Shown here in pieces: positions 35,618 through 47,300 of a stretch of 64,000 bases of DNA. The stretch's first letter is position 1, and every line of letters begins with the position of its first letter. This stretch comes from Mactromeris polynyma (taxonomy: Eukaryota; Mollusca; Bivalvia; Venerida; Mactridae). The notes under the pieces were generated by a model. The model was given only the letters and a program-made list of their open reading frames with translations. It did not search any database and had not been told where the DNA came from. The stretch is taken from the NCBI GenBank assembly GCA_032209605.1, contig JASFXZ010000038.1, positions 3,906,001 to 3,970,000 of the forward strand. The letters are read 5' to 3'. Made by a program: the position numbers and the translations under genes.

Positions 35618-36885
35618 GTAATTATCGTTAACTACGTTCCTTTGTTTACATGTATACTGATTGTTTTATTGTTCTCGTTTTTATGTGTTGAAGGAACGAA
35701 GCATTTGCATGTTGGTGCGATCAGCTTAGATTTGGCTAGTTAAAGAGGTTTAGCACATTTGTGTACTAACAAATCGCTGTTCCACATAAGCAAGGGGAAC
35801 ATGCTCCCTTTGTGGTGCTTGAACTCGCAAACCCCTGAAAAACTTGTGCCGAAGTAAATAAAAGAGAAAAATGTGCACCTGATGTGGTGATCGAACCGAC
35901 GACCCCTAAACACTAGTATGGCGGTTTACCAACTGAGCTAACTGGGTGGCCGTCTAGTCCAAGATCTAGTCTAGGTGGCCGTCTACCCCCACACCATTAC
36001 GCTCCTCCCCTTCTGGCATTTGAGGCTTAATCATCGTAGACCGTCGAACACCTCTACCACCATTGAAGTAAATAATGGGGCTTAAAGTTAAACCCATGAC
36101 CCCCAAATACTAGTACAGTGCTCTACCGACTGAGCCATCTGGCGGTCACCTAACCTCACACCTCTACAGTGTGGTACTGTAGCAACTGACTGGACTGACT
36201 TACTTGTGCTCATCAGACGAACCTGTAACATCAGATCTTACAAATTTATAAGCCAATTTAGTTAGGATCAGACTACCTCTCATGTGGTTGCTTTTTGCAA
36301 GTAGATCTTTTTACATCGATGTTCGCAAAGGTTTTGCAAAGTCCTTGAATTTGTTGTCTACTCCTTGAAAAGTACTTGAAGTTTGAAAAAATACCGACAA
36401 TGATGAAAAAATGCGATATAACGACAGGTTTTATGCCCTCTTAAAGCAATTCTCACACTGTGTAATTATATCAGTGCCTGCAGTGATGGTCATCTGGGGG
36501 ATAAACTTGAAAAATACACTGGATCCCTTCTTCTCTTTACCAAAAAAATAAACATGTTTAGTCATTGAAAATGGGGGAAAAGTACTTGTTTTTTTTTCTC
36601 AGGAACTTGAGGAAGTTCTGTTTGAACCATGTTCTAGGTTCTTGATAATCAAGTTGGGTTACATTTTGAACTACTCAGTTTTTGCAGTTTACTCTATTGT
36701 TATTACATGTATTGTAATATATCTGCATGTATTGTAATATATCTGCATGTATTGTAATATATCTGTGTACATTTCAGGCGACACGAGTTGTTGAGCTCCG
36801 TCGAGAACTTTTCAATGAAAATGTTGAAGTGGTGGAACAAGAAGATAGCGATTACGAAGATTCAGAAATGGACGAAGCAGATTGA
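35321..36885 (+). CDS. Two-exon gene for a small coiled-coil protein (134 aa), function unknown
   Basis: The coding sequence is 35321-35617 joined to 36778-36885, phase 0 at the junction, 134 residues. The start ATG lies in acaagATGG, a good initiation context. The N terminus is basic and Ser/Thr-rich (MASRRSERRVTRSTN). Residues about 25-115 are charged and helical in character, with regularly spaced Leu/Ile/Val (for example QINLLNRKMESI and RYKLRLRLAVVEGLRNMYYE), which suggests a coiled coil. The C terminus is strongly acidic (EQEDSDYEDSEMDEAD). There is no signal peptide or membrane segment, so a cytosolic or nuclear adaptor-like protein is an inference only. I do not recognise the family. 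The intron carries two tRNA-derived SINE heads and a dispersed repeat. The exon structure and codon content are convincing. Confidence 0.72.
35881..35953 (-). repeat. tRNA-derived SINE head 1, minus strand, in the coiled-coil gene intron
   Basis: On the minus strand an A-box-like TTAGCTCAGTTGG and a B-box-like CGGTTCGATCACC are correctly spaced. The acceptor-stem halves do not pair, so it is not an intact tRNA gene. Confidence 0.55.
36075..36150 (-). repeat. tRNA-derived SINE head 2, minus strand, in the coiled-coil gene intron
   Basis: On the minus strand it has GATGGCTCAGTCGGTAGAGC (A-box region), CTAGTATTTGGGGGTC, and a decayed B-box (GGGTTTAACT). It is in the same orientation as the copy about 200 bp away. 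Confidence 0.5.
36310..36635. repeat. Dispersed CCTTGAAAAGTACTTGAA repeat, copy 2
   Basis: The same ordered phrases as at 11130-11385: 'actccttgaaaagtacttga', 'actggatccc', 'gaagttctgtttgaaccatg'. Confidence 0.5.
36778..36885 (+). CDS. Coiled-coil gene, exon 2 (terminal)
   Basis: The acceptor is tgtgtacatttcag. It reads ATRVVELRRELFNENVEVVE, then an acidic tail and TGA. 36 codons including stop, joined in phase 0. A short triplicate 'atgtattgtaatatatctg' lies just before the acceptor. Confidence 0.7.
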   Translation, partial: ATRVVELRRELFNENVEVVEQEDSDYEDSEMDEAD

Positions 36886-38521
36886 TGATTGAATTATGTG
36901 TAGACTGTGTTACTGAATTTAGTGCTATTGTATCCACAATATAAGGAGTCCCAGTCACAGAGTGAAGCAGAGTTTGATTGTATTCTAATTTCTACACAGC
37001 CTGCTTTACAGTCTCCAAGGTGATAGCGACATGTTCTTTAAAGAAGCATGCAGCTCTGATTGACCTTCACTCCCAGAAATTGCAAGAACTCTGTAGCTTC
37101 CTTTACCTGGCAAAATTCATACTGTTGGCACCTAGATGTATACATTATTCAAGCTCCCAGTGTGGTACGATATCTTGGGTACTACACACTGACTGAGGAT
37201 ATTTTAACAAGACCACTTACTGTGTTAGTCACATAGAGGACGAGTCTCGCATTGTTTTTGCTGAAGTCATTCTCTGTATATTTCATATATGTAAACTATC
37301 ATTGTTTGACTGGTAGAAAACTTCTAGTTATAGCTGTTTAAATACCTATCAATGAATTGGGCCCAGGGGGTGTGCGGCAGGCACTTTAAGTGAATTCAGC
37401 GAAACAAGCAAAATCACGGTCTAAATCCCTAGGGTCAGACTCGGAGTTGCTTCAGGCTTTAAGAAACAGTATGTACAAAAATGCAAACCATGTCTATTTC
37501 CTGGGTGGCAGCCTCATAGAGCCTGTTACATTCTTACTTGTCGGGAATCACCTAGAGTATTCCAGTCATATTTTTTCAGTTTTTGGGGAAGTATGCCAGG
37601 TCCTTTTGATTGGGGGAAATTTGCATCATGAATCACCAAATTTGAGTATTTATAAGGCAAATTTTTTAAATAATTTTACTGGAGGGAATATTTTCTTTCT
37701 AAGTAGGGGAAAAATTTATACTTCTTTCTTTGTGGAATGGGGCCCAATATCGGCTCCAAATTTGCTGAAAAGGGGCTGTAGTCCCCTGTATGCCTGCTGC
37801 CCGTCCCTTAGGGGGCAAACATTGATAGGTGCATTAGCTTTTAATACGTTTTATATTGTTTCACAAACATGTACCAGTTATCTGTTGTTCACCGTGTTCA
37901 AAGTCATTTTGAAGAATATTTAATCATGGACAACATTTGAGTCTGTGACATTTTGTAGTTTTTTTACCACGTCATAATTTACCTACCTTACGTTAATTTG
38001 TATCTTTCTTAAGTAATGAGTAAATATCAGCTGGTTTGATAGACAGTTTAGGATGTTTTGTATTTTCATGATCTTTTTATTTGTGCTTTTAAGTTACCTT
38101 TACTTCCGCTGTCAGTTTTAGTACTGCCTCTATGTTTATTTTTAATTAATTTCTTAATAGGAATTGTAGGTGACGTGATTTATGTGGGTTGTTAAAGAAT
38201 AATTTTGACAATTTTACATAAAAAGTATTTTGATGGCTAAATGTATACAGAACAGCTTGCTTCCTCATACAAGTAATTTAATATAAAAACAAATCAGTTT
38301 AGGAGTTATCTGCTGTTGTTATAATATTTCTTCTTCAAAATTTATGAAAAAAGTCATTGTCAGTCTAGAAAAACTAAAGTCAGGTACCTGAAACACACAT
38401 TTTTTTTATTCAGCCTTACTGTAACAAAGAGACTATTACTCCTGTCATACAGACAGTGGCTTCACTTAGGATATATATTGATGTTAATTTCTAATAATAC
38501 ACATTATACTGTGTATAGGTA

Positions 38522-38845
38522 GTTCCCACATTTACAATATTTACCTCCCTTGTTCTGAATTGTCGACCATATTGATAGGCAAATTTCCTTAAACTTTATA
38601 GGGAATATAATGTAATTGATGATAAACTAATCAGATATAAAAACAGATAACTTATTCATTATGCTGATGTGGGCAGTTGGCTCAGTAAGTTGAAGAAAAA
38701 GTGGTTGTCACATGCAAATTTTCTTGGTATTTTCTCAATTATCACATATTTGGAAATTACTCCTATAACTAGGGCTAATCAGTTTTGCCTATCAAAATGG
38801 CTGATGATTAAGAACAAGGGAGGTAAATAATGTAGATGTGGGAAC
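38522..38845. mobile_element. MITE with about 65-bp inverted ends, inside the probable 3' UTR
   Basis: Left 'gttcccacatttacaatatt' + 'tacctcccttgttct' is mirrored by 'agaacaagggaggtaaataa' + 'tgtagatgtgggaac'. TA lies on both outer sides. 324 bp, no coding potential. Confidence 0.75.
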
Positions 38846-41597
38846 TATTTTATGCCGGAAACAATTATTGTATAAAAAAACACATTTTATTTTGACATTT
38901 CTGGTCTCTCTATGTTTCACAATCACATACTTGGAGGTACTGTGATATCTCTGTCATATGTCCATTCAGTACATCATCATGGCCACAATCACCGGTTGAT
39001 AAATTTTCGTTGATATATTTTTGTTGATAGATATATTATATTGGGTTCATTGATTTTGTATACTTCTTAATGTTAAGGCAAATTGTGTTCCGTCATTTTA
39101 TATATTAAAAATAATGCATTTAACCAAAACTTCGATGTTTGAAAATCACTTTCATTTTGTTATCAGGGTAACCTTTATAAACATTTTCAGTGACTATAGT
39201 ACAGCATTCACCTAATATCACCATCTTAGTTTATTGTTAAATTTTCAAAATGATATCACTAATGTTACATGTACATGTATGTATTTGTAAACACTGACAC
39301 AGTCACGCTCATTTTTAGTTGTCTGGGATTTTTGGCAAGTGGATAAAGTTGAATACTCTTAGCCATTTACAGTTTGGTGTACTACTCTGATATGGGCATT
39401 GAATACGTATCAATGAATTCATAGGTTCAAGTGATTCGTTCTATACCTCTCAGTTTTATACAATTTTCTATGGGAATCTATTAATCTAAAGTCAACATAC
39501 TTCTGAACTCTCTCTGAAAAAAAGAGAGACTTTTATCAGGTTTTGTTATTGTATATATCTTACCTTGACAAATATACTAGCAGATTTTAGATGATAGTTA
39601 AAATGTTGTTCTTTTTTTATGTATGTTTACATTTTGATTGATTTAGCAACATTGTAATTTGTATTCTTATAGTTCAATTTTCATAAAACTTAGTATTGAG
39701 GGTTTTGGTGTAAAGCTGTTATGTCAGTTTCTTCACCAAGCTCAGTGACAATAGTTTACTGTCAGATCCTTAACATGTGAATTTTATACGGAGCTTGATG
39801 TAAGCATGTTTCCATATTACTCAGAGAATTAATAAATACTTTGTTCAAGATGTAACTAACAGTTTTAACCTTTGTATTGATTTTGCCTTTGTATTTGACA
39901 TACTTACAGACTTTTGTTTGACTATCTGTATCCGGCTATGTTTGTGAACTCTGGGGTCCCCATTTAGACCCTTAATGTCTTACTAATACTGATAAAAGGG
40001 TCATATATTTGTGAAAGCCATATTGGAGCTAACATAGTTCATGTTGGGGGAATGATTTCTTTTGAGTTATCCTTCAGATAGTAATCAATTAAATCAAACA
40101 CTAATTGTGTGCTTGATAATGTTGTAATTGAAATATTGATGTTTAAGAATTTTACATGCAGTATGTCTGAACCTTAACTGTTGGATGATGTTACTGGGTC
40201 ATTTTAAATGTTTGATCTTATCCTGTTCACCTTGTTATACTATTGATTACTCATGTCCATGATCGCATCAGCCACAGTAAGGTTTGATGTTGCTATCACG
40301 TTGCTATTGATTGTTTTAGACTATGTGTAATGTTATTAAGTTTGATATGTTGATTGACATTTTAAACATGTGGCTCAAATTTTTCTTAGTTTTCACAGAA
40401 CAGTGCAACCTGTTTAAACAGTTTTATGTTAGGTGAACGCTGGGCATTATAAACGTTAAAAGTATTTGTTAAGTAGTACTGTTGATCATTTCAAATTTTT
40501 GAGAACATAATTTTGAAGATTTTGCCTTTGTTTTAAATTTGGTAAATGTTTTAATTAAACTTATCAAAATGTACATAATTTCTGATATAGCTGATGTTTT
40601 CATGCCAGCTTCTCATTGAAATACAGCTTTTGCACTGAAATGAATTAGCAAAATTTAGTGACAACTTTAGTCACAAATGAACGGTGATTTATTGTATTAT
40701 ATTGTACTTGTTCACAGTAAGATATCCATTGTATGATTTTTCTATGCATTTATTGAAATGTGCTGTTAAAATATTATTTCACAGATACTTTATATAACTT
40801 GGAGTGGCTAAAAGTTGTTGACCTTTTAGTTAAGTAAATCACACAATATTTTGAAACCTACAGCCCTTGTGTGATGTAAAAAAGTAAATTCTTTAAAAAA
40901 CAATGATATGAATGAATATAACATCAATTCTGATGCTAAATTTTAGCCATTAAGTACCTCCGCTCTTGCAAACCAAGTTAATTTAATCATTAAGGGACGT
41001 TGTCATGAATTTGTTCTTTTTCTTCACTTTTAAGAAACTGGAAAATTTGAAATTCTATACCGATCAGGTTGCTAGAAATTTAGGACAGGTACTGATACTG
41101 TACAGTATACTTGATTCACATGCAGTCCTATTGATGCTTACTTTTCAGATATATAATATGTTAAAATGTATAAATGACCGTCATTACTAAAATCTTAGCA
41201 ATTAATTGGAATTGTTCATGTCGTTTTTGCCTGATTGACTACTCATTTGTGTTGAGTACTTGTGATACTATGTTATAATCTGCTGGCTGTGACCTGCACC
41301 TAAGTGAATATAAGTGTAGTTGTTGAGAACTTTGTACAAATTATGATCAGACATGTAGCTACATTGTTCACTGTGTAGTATCTAACTGCATGACCTGTGA
41401 TAACATAGTCTCACACTGAAAGAATACTTTGTTGGGGAGATTGTTTAAATCACAGTTTGTAGAAAGTGGCAAACTATGTTCTGTATTTCTGTTGTTTTGA
41501 TAGTGAGGTATCAATGTTACATGCATTTGGTTGTTGTTTTGTAGATCAAGTTTAGTTTGTATATAAATCTTGAATGCATCAAAATGCAATCTTAAAT

Positions 41598-41603
41598 AAT
41601 AAA
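41598..41603 (+). terminator. Polyadenylation signal AATAAA
   Basis: AATAAA followed within 40 bp by a T-rich stretch ('ttgcttcttttttaat'). Likely distal poly(A) site of the coiled-coil gene. Confidence 0.4.
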
Positions 41604-42019
41604 TGATTTTTCATGAAAAGAATTTTGCTTCTTTTTTAATCTTTGTCTATTGCATCCCTGTAAACGCGGGCATGTTTGGTGTTTGTGTAAATTGCCCTAC
41701 CCCTGTTCAGACAGTTGTGGATTTAAGGCCTGTCATGAACGAGATATTCTGCAGTCTTCCTTGTTGCTAGGTAAGGTATGACTACTGGTTAGAAACATAG
41801 AAAGCTGTCATTTGGGAAAGGTTAATGTAAGTTATATAAAGAACTTGTTTCATTATCGTTGAAGATGAACAAATTTGATTTGATAAATCCTATCACTACA
41901 CCCAACTGAGTAACTGTCAGAAGGAATTTATTTACCAGTACTTTGATAGAAGGGTTTTGCGATGTTTGAGTAGACTGATATGAGAGTTTGAATTATCCCT
42001 GATCAGTAGACTACATAGG

Positions 42020-42212
42020 ATTGTCACGAGTTCTTTCCCTTTATCCCTTCTAGAGCTCTCTCTATCATTCAGAAAACCTCGGCCAACTACGTCAAGTGGT
42101 ACGGAAATATCCGAGAGCTGACGAGAATGCTCTCTCTATGTATACATTATACTATAGATAGGATAAAGAGAGACAACTCTAGAAGGGATAAAGGGAAATA
42201 ACTTGTGGCAAT
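42020..42212. mobile_element. Hairpin MITE (ATTGTCACGAGTT family), copy 1
   Basis: Left 'attgtcacgagttctttccc' + 'tttatcccttctagagctct' is mirrored by 'agaagggataaagggaaata' + 'acttgtggcaat'. Confidence 0.65.
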
Positions 42213-42237
42213 CTCCTGTTTCAGCAGACCACAGGGG

Positions 42238-42369
42238 ATTGTCACGAGTTACTTCCCATTATACTTTCTAGAGTTCTCTATGTGTACATTATGTATATAT
42301 ATATATATATATTGCACGGATAAAAGGAGATAACTCTAGAAGCGATAAAGGGAAATAACTCGTGGCAAT
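42238..42369. mobile_element. Hairpin MITE (ATTGTCACGAGTT family), copy 2
   Basis: The same inverted ends as copy 1, 25 bp downstream of it, with a TA-dinucleotide run in the loop ('tatatatatatatatat'). Confidence 0.65.
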
Positions 42370-42689
42370 CTGCTGTTCAGCAGACAAATAGGAACCAGAT
42401 TGATATTATTTGCGAGTAAAACTCAATATTTGACCAAAAATGTAGTCAGAGATAGATGTACATGCAGGAAAAAACAAAACCTACAGCATATATCCGCCGA
42501 CATAGTTTGTTTTGATAAATCATGGCTGAAACAGCACCACTGTGGATGGACACAAGGATTTCACTTTCGCTGAAAAAGTATTATCATTGGAGAACTTCCA
42601 TTACAATATCGTGTATGGCCACCTCGATGATGTATACACGCAAGAATTCAACTTCGCATAGATCTAATAAAGACGTTAGGCAACGCATT

Positions 42690-42960
42690 TCATACCAGAA
42701 CATTTGCGTTTGAAATGTATGGCGAAACAAATGAATTTCCTCCCTTGCGCCTGAGCTCGTCCCAGATGTACTCAATCTGGGTCAGAGCGGACCAAGGCAA
42801 GCGTTTATTCCATTTGGAATTAAGAATGGTTTGATGCTGGTAGTTCGAGGCGTCGTGTTTTCTTGCATCAGGTAAGCAGGTCCACTTTGTTGTAAACACA
42901 GAAGGTCTTCAAGTGTTTGTAGATAATCACGTGGTCGACTACGGATCCTCATAGGGTCAT
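42690..42960 (-). pseudogene. Decayed Tc1/mariner-type transposase C-terminal remnant
   Basis: On the minus strand a frame reads NKRLPWSALTQIEYIWDELR. This resembles the conserved end of Tc1/mariner DDE transposases (pattern LPWPA...PDLNPIEH.WDEL), with the 'PDLNP' part reduced. The E of 'IE' corresponds to the region of the third catalytic acidic residue. Upstream, the frame is interrupted and the rest of the transposase is absent. It is non-functional. Confidence 0.5.
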
Positions 42961-43229
42961 ATGGGTGTAATTATTAATGAATTTTATCTAATCTTGCTGA
43001 CAAATCTCAGTATACAGATAATTTCTAGACGATTAACTACCTCAAGCATTCCATGTGACCTAATTCTGTGTACTCTTGATTGATTTAATCACAGTAATAA
43101 AATGTGCATAAACTAAAATATGTATAACACACACAATGAGGTTGTTTTGTGCGTTTTTCTCTCAACTGTATTCAAGTCACATACAGCGATCACATGACCT
43201 CACCAGTGTTCCTGTACTACCAACCAGTA

Positions 43230-43332
43230 CAGTAAAACCTTAATAATGCGACCAACATTGAGACTTGAAAATTGTGTTCTTAATTTTGAGGTGGTCTTAT
43301 TATTGAGGTGGTCGTTATGTGAGGTTTTACTA
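43230..43332. mobile_element. MITE, CAGTAAAACCTCA family (103 bp)
   Basis: TA + cagtaaaacct... and ...tgaggttttacta + TA. It contains 'gaggtggtcttattattgag'. Confidence 0.7.
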
Positions 43333-43369
43333 TACTAATCTTCCACATGAATCAGAGGAGGACCAATTA

Positions 43370-43543
43370 CAGTAAAACCTCAATAATAAGACCACCTTTG
43401 GGACACCTGAAAACTAGTCTATTGAGGTGGTTATAATATTGAGGTTGAATAAAGAGCAAAATAGTGTAAATGGACTTGAAAATTGTGGTCTTAATTTGGA
43501 GGTGGTTTTATTATTGAGGGTGTCTTTAAGTAAGGTTTTACTG
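43370..43543. mobile_element. MITE, CAGTAAAACCTCA family (174 bp)
   Basis: TA + cagtaaaacctcaataataa, then internal 'attgaggttgaataaagagc', ending aaggttttactg + TA. Confidence 0.75.
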
Positions 43544-43559
43544 TACTTGGATGTACCAT

Positions 43560-43870
43560 CTTCAGTCATATTGTCACTGAGAACATACATACACCCGCGT
43601 ATTGAGGTCTTACGTTCTCTAGATTGGCAGTCCAATGCTTTATCAAGGTTAATACCTACAGCATCCTGCAACAGTGGATTCTAATGTTTCGTTATCATCG
43701 ATAAGCCGAGGTCATTTAGAGAGCATTGGTATGGGAGCCACTAGTATCATTTTTACGACATTGGAATGTCGCGGCCTTGACTCGAACCCGCGACATTCCG
43801 CATCCGAGGCGAGCCCGCAACCACTGACCCCAGTCGAAAAGGTCGAACTAATTTTCGATGACGTGTAGTG
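43560..43870 (-). repeat. tRNA-derived SINE, minus strand
   Basis: The minus strand has a B-box-like GGGTTCGAGTCA (about 43775-43787) after CGCCTCGGATGCGGAATGTC, and further on 'gcattggactgccaatctag' + 'agaacgtaagacctc'. The latter is shared with 61085-61165. No intact tRNA fold. Confidence 0.4.
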
Positions 43871-43973
43871 ATTTATCAAGAATTATAATCCGTCATTTAG
43901 TTTTTACAGAATCGTCACTTAATTATGACACAAAGCGAATTGAAACGATGAAGAGGATATTGACTTGTTTATA

Positions 43974-43983
43974 GTCACGTGTT
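43974..43983 (+). promoter_or_regulatory. CLEAR-like E-box upstream of LAMP-A
   Basis: GTCACGTGTT matches 8 of 10 positions of the CLEAR element GTCACGTGAC bound by TFEB/MITF-family factors at lysosomal genes. It lies about 360 bp before the LAMP-A start codon. Function is inferred from the motif and position. Confidence 0.35.
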
Positions 43984-44337
43984 TCGATATTTCTATTCAT
44001 TTGACTAACAAATGTTATAGCATTGCTGTAATAAATCAACAGAGGATGCGACCAATGTGTTTGTTACCTATATGAAATTGTGCTGACCGGTCAGCATTTT
44101 TGACCAGTATATTTCGTATTATAGTATAATAACAATATCAATGTATCATGTATCAACTTATCTTGAAATTAATAATATTCTAATTTCTAGATTATTTTAC
44201 TGATAAACATTTATCTTCATCATGTTACAGTACACGATAATATATAGAATAAGCGATATCAGCATGTGAGGTGTAAGGAAACATCTTAAAAACAAACTTT
44301 GACTTAATGTTTTGATGTGGTTTGTGTATTTGTAAAC

Positions 44338-44386
44338 ATGAAGCTGTTTTGTTTTACCTTATATATCCTTGGACTTTACATGTATG
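44338..44386 (+). CDS. LAMP-A exon 1 (signal peptide)
   Basis: MKLFCFTLYILGLYMY plus one base of a split codon; donor TATG|gtaagt. It is the same length (49 nt) and phase as LAMP-B exon 1. Confidence 0.75.
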
Positions 44387-47300
44387 GTAAGTGAATCTAT
44401 AAACTATCCATAGCGTACACATAAACTAACGTTGATCAACTGAATATCACGTCTTTGCTGAATTAGTAATCTGCGCTAAAATTTAAAATAGACAATAAAT
44501 GTGAAATGTTCAAATCATGTTCATCGTTTCAGATCACATTGTCATAATGTACTGATTTTTTTCAACATTGAGCGCCGCTGTACGAATTTCAACCTCTTCT
44601 GTAAGTGACGTCATTTCCAGAAAACGTCACATGTGACGTCACCATGTACTGACAGTAAGCAATATTTGCCCCATACGGCAATATGAAAACGAAATGAGCA
44701 TATGGAGTAAATATGGTTTCCTGCTTGCAAATAGTGACATCACATGTTGCATTTTCTTGAAATGACGTCACTTACAGAAGAGGTTGGAAATCGTACAGTG
44801 GCGCTCATATGCAAAACGACGGGTTAGCTCTTTGACCTATGATGTATATATGCGATAGCTGCATGTTGACACTCCTGAGAGAGCACTTTCTCAGAGAAGA
44901 AAACAAGCCATTATTTTTTGTGGAACGGTAAAAAATAAAAAATAAATCAACTTTTATCCGCATTATTATACAGATTGAAACAACAACTGTTTCATTTATC
45001 GTAGACATTCAGCCAATGATGGACGGCTTACCTTAAAAGGAACGTGGTTATGTCGATATGTCGTTTTGTAAAGCGTACAACATGACCGAACATTATTATC
45101 TAATATCGATGGCTCAACGCAACAATGTCGTATATAAATACATAGGAGTTACGACAGTGTTGCGTTGAGCCCTTGATATCATGCTTCTCACGTATATTAA
45201 TATAATGATAATATACTCAAATTATTTACATCTATTATGTTAATGATAGCATAGTGTCATGATAAACAGATGCAATGTCACAGTACTATTTATTGGAGTT
45301 GAGTTGAAAAATAAATTGACCCATTTGATATTGCGCCGAACCGTCAACTTACTCGAATGACTGAAGAAATGTCACTGTCACTGTTGTGTTTTTGTGTGTG
45401 TGATGATAGACCACAAAGCGTGGGTAAACAGTTCTATGATTTTATTAAGACTGCCCTAGCAGTGTACCTGTACAAGAGTAAATAGTATATCTGAGCATGC
45501 GTAAAGAGGTTTATAGATACATAGATAATACAACAGTCACTGGCCAATTTTTCATTAAAATGTAAAACTGCAACGACCTGCCGTTCGTACCAAACATATG
45601 ACTACCTCAAATAATACGTTTAATTTCAACAAAATGTATGATGGACCCCATTCCACTACGCCAGAGGGTGATACATGTACAATTAAGAGGAAACATAAAG
45701 GAACCGACAGTATTCCTAGTGGCGTGGTTGCCGTACATACGGCGTAGACGATTCTCAAGGTGAATGAAAAAAAAACAGTCAAAACCTAGGTATTTTTACC
45801 CCGTTGCTATCATTTAAATATGAGCTGATACGCTTCACTTTTAAACCTGGTGTGAATGATTACACAATCAATTGCTGTTCTAAGCGGTCGCTGCTATAAT
45901 GTCAACTTAGTCAAAATGCACTACATGTACAAACTACATTTAATTTGAAGCCCCACACATTCATATCACATTAAACATATTCAAAATCATGCCTGACTTC
46001 ATAGAACACCAAATAGTAACACAGGTTACAACAGATGAACAACATAAATACACTAACAACAGCGACACAGGATGGCCAAAGAGAAAATCGTTTCAGTGTA
46101 AAGGTCTTGAATATTTACTACATGATACCTTTGAAGAATATCAGAAAACTTGAACACGTTTTAACTTCTACAGGATAATGGTCGACGACTTCCTATCATC
46201 AAGCGTTAAATGGCATTAACATCATAATTTATAATAGTATTCATTTAGGTCGAATAATAATGTGAAAGTATTAAAGCGGAAACTACTGGAAATGTATTCA
46301 TGTTGGAGTTCCCATAATTTCAACGCGGTGTATCAAGCCATCAGAGTTATAAAATCATGTCTGTATTTCAGTCAAAGGAGCAGACTTTCGTTTCGGGGAC
46401 ACAGGTAAAGATCCATGTATTCTTCTGAATATGAACGCTGTATTTAATCTTACATCGACTTATAACAACATTACAGAGGTAAGTTCAATCAGAATTGGTC
46501 TTTTGAAATCATGAAGTATGCGTTTTCTCAAAAGGAAATACTCTTGAATAGTTCTAAGAAGGTAATGTTTCTCAAAGCATTCACAGCTTGCATTAATTTT
46601 GATGAATAAATATATTGAATTTTAAAATTCACTATACACAATATTGGCTGACTGTATATTTAAAACTTATAATTCCAATTCTTTAATAGAATATCACAGT
46701 TCTCAGTATCAAACTCTTCCGTCGAAATGTAAAAATTAATATTAAGACTTTATTCCTGTTCGGTTTGAAGTGGAAATATCCATTTCGGGCCAAAATTCTT
46801 GTCCGGTTTGCTGAATTAAGGGGTTTCCGGATTACACGGGTCATTTATATAGTAAAAAAGTTGGTACTGGACGATTTTTCCGGGGTTACCGGATTAAAGG
46901 GGTTCCGGTTTAAAGCAGTTCCAGTGTATGTATATTTTTCGTGTCACATTGTATTTTATGTGTACGTTGTATGTGATGTTTCCTGTTCGACTCCGTCATG
47001 CATTGGTATGTTCGTCAAAAGTACAAAACCACAACAATATTGAGTAGTTCAGTGCATTATAATCGGACATTCCTACACGTTTCATTGCAGATCGAGCTTG
47101 TTTTTTTTTCGGCGCAGCTGTGTGACATTGATTTTGACCTACATTTTTGAGCAACCAAATGTTGTCCTCGAAGCGGGGTTTTTAAAATATAACTAATCAT
47201 ATTTTCACCCAAGGGGCACCAAAAGGGGGTTTCGTTCACCCAAAAGGCACCAAACGGGTTTTTCATAAGATGTGCGAACGTTAGCCGTTTGAATTTATAA

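Larger units (their letters stand above)
36886..41620 (+). other. Probable long 3' UTR of the coiled-coil gene
   Basis: The stretch after the stop is T-rich on this strand and has few repeats compared with its surroundings. It holds AATAAA signals at 39831-39836 and 41598-41603, the latter followed by a T/G-rich stretch. No other supported gene lies in it. The open frame 37390-37923 shows no recognisable domain. Transcript extent is inferred, not shown. Confidence 0.35.

Noticed and set aside
35881..35953. Intact tRNA gene on the minus strand
   Set aside because: A- and B-box-like motifs are present, but the acceptor stem does not pair and a second similar copy lies nearby. A SINE head is the better reading.
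37390..37923. 177-codon open frame after the coiled-coil gene
   Set aside because: No domain, signal or compositional bias of a protein. It lies in the probable 3' UTR, and part of it ('ggcaaacattgataggtgca') resembles 52910-52925, suggesting repeat or UTR sequence.
42522..42665. Plus-strand open segment with a plausible protein look (FAEKVLSLENFHYNIVYGHL)
   Set aside because: It ends at a TAG in frame, has no convincing acceptor or donor, and lies next to the transposase remnant. Too little to call a gene.
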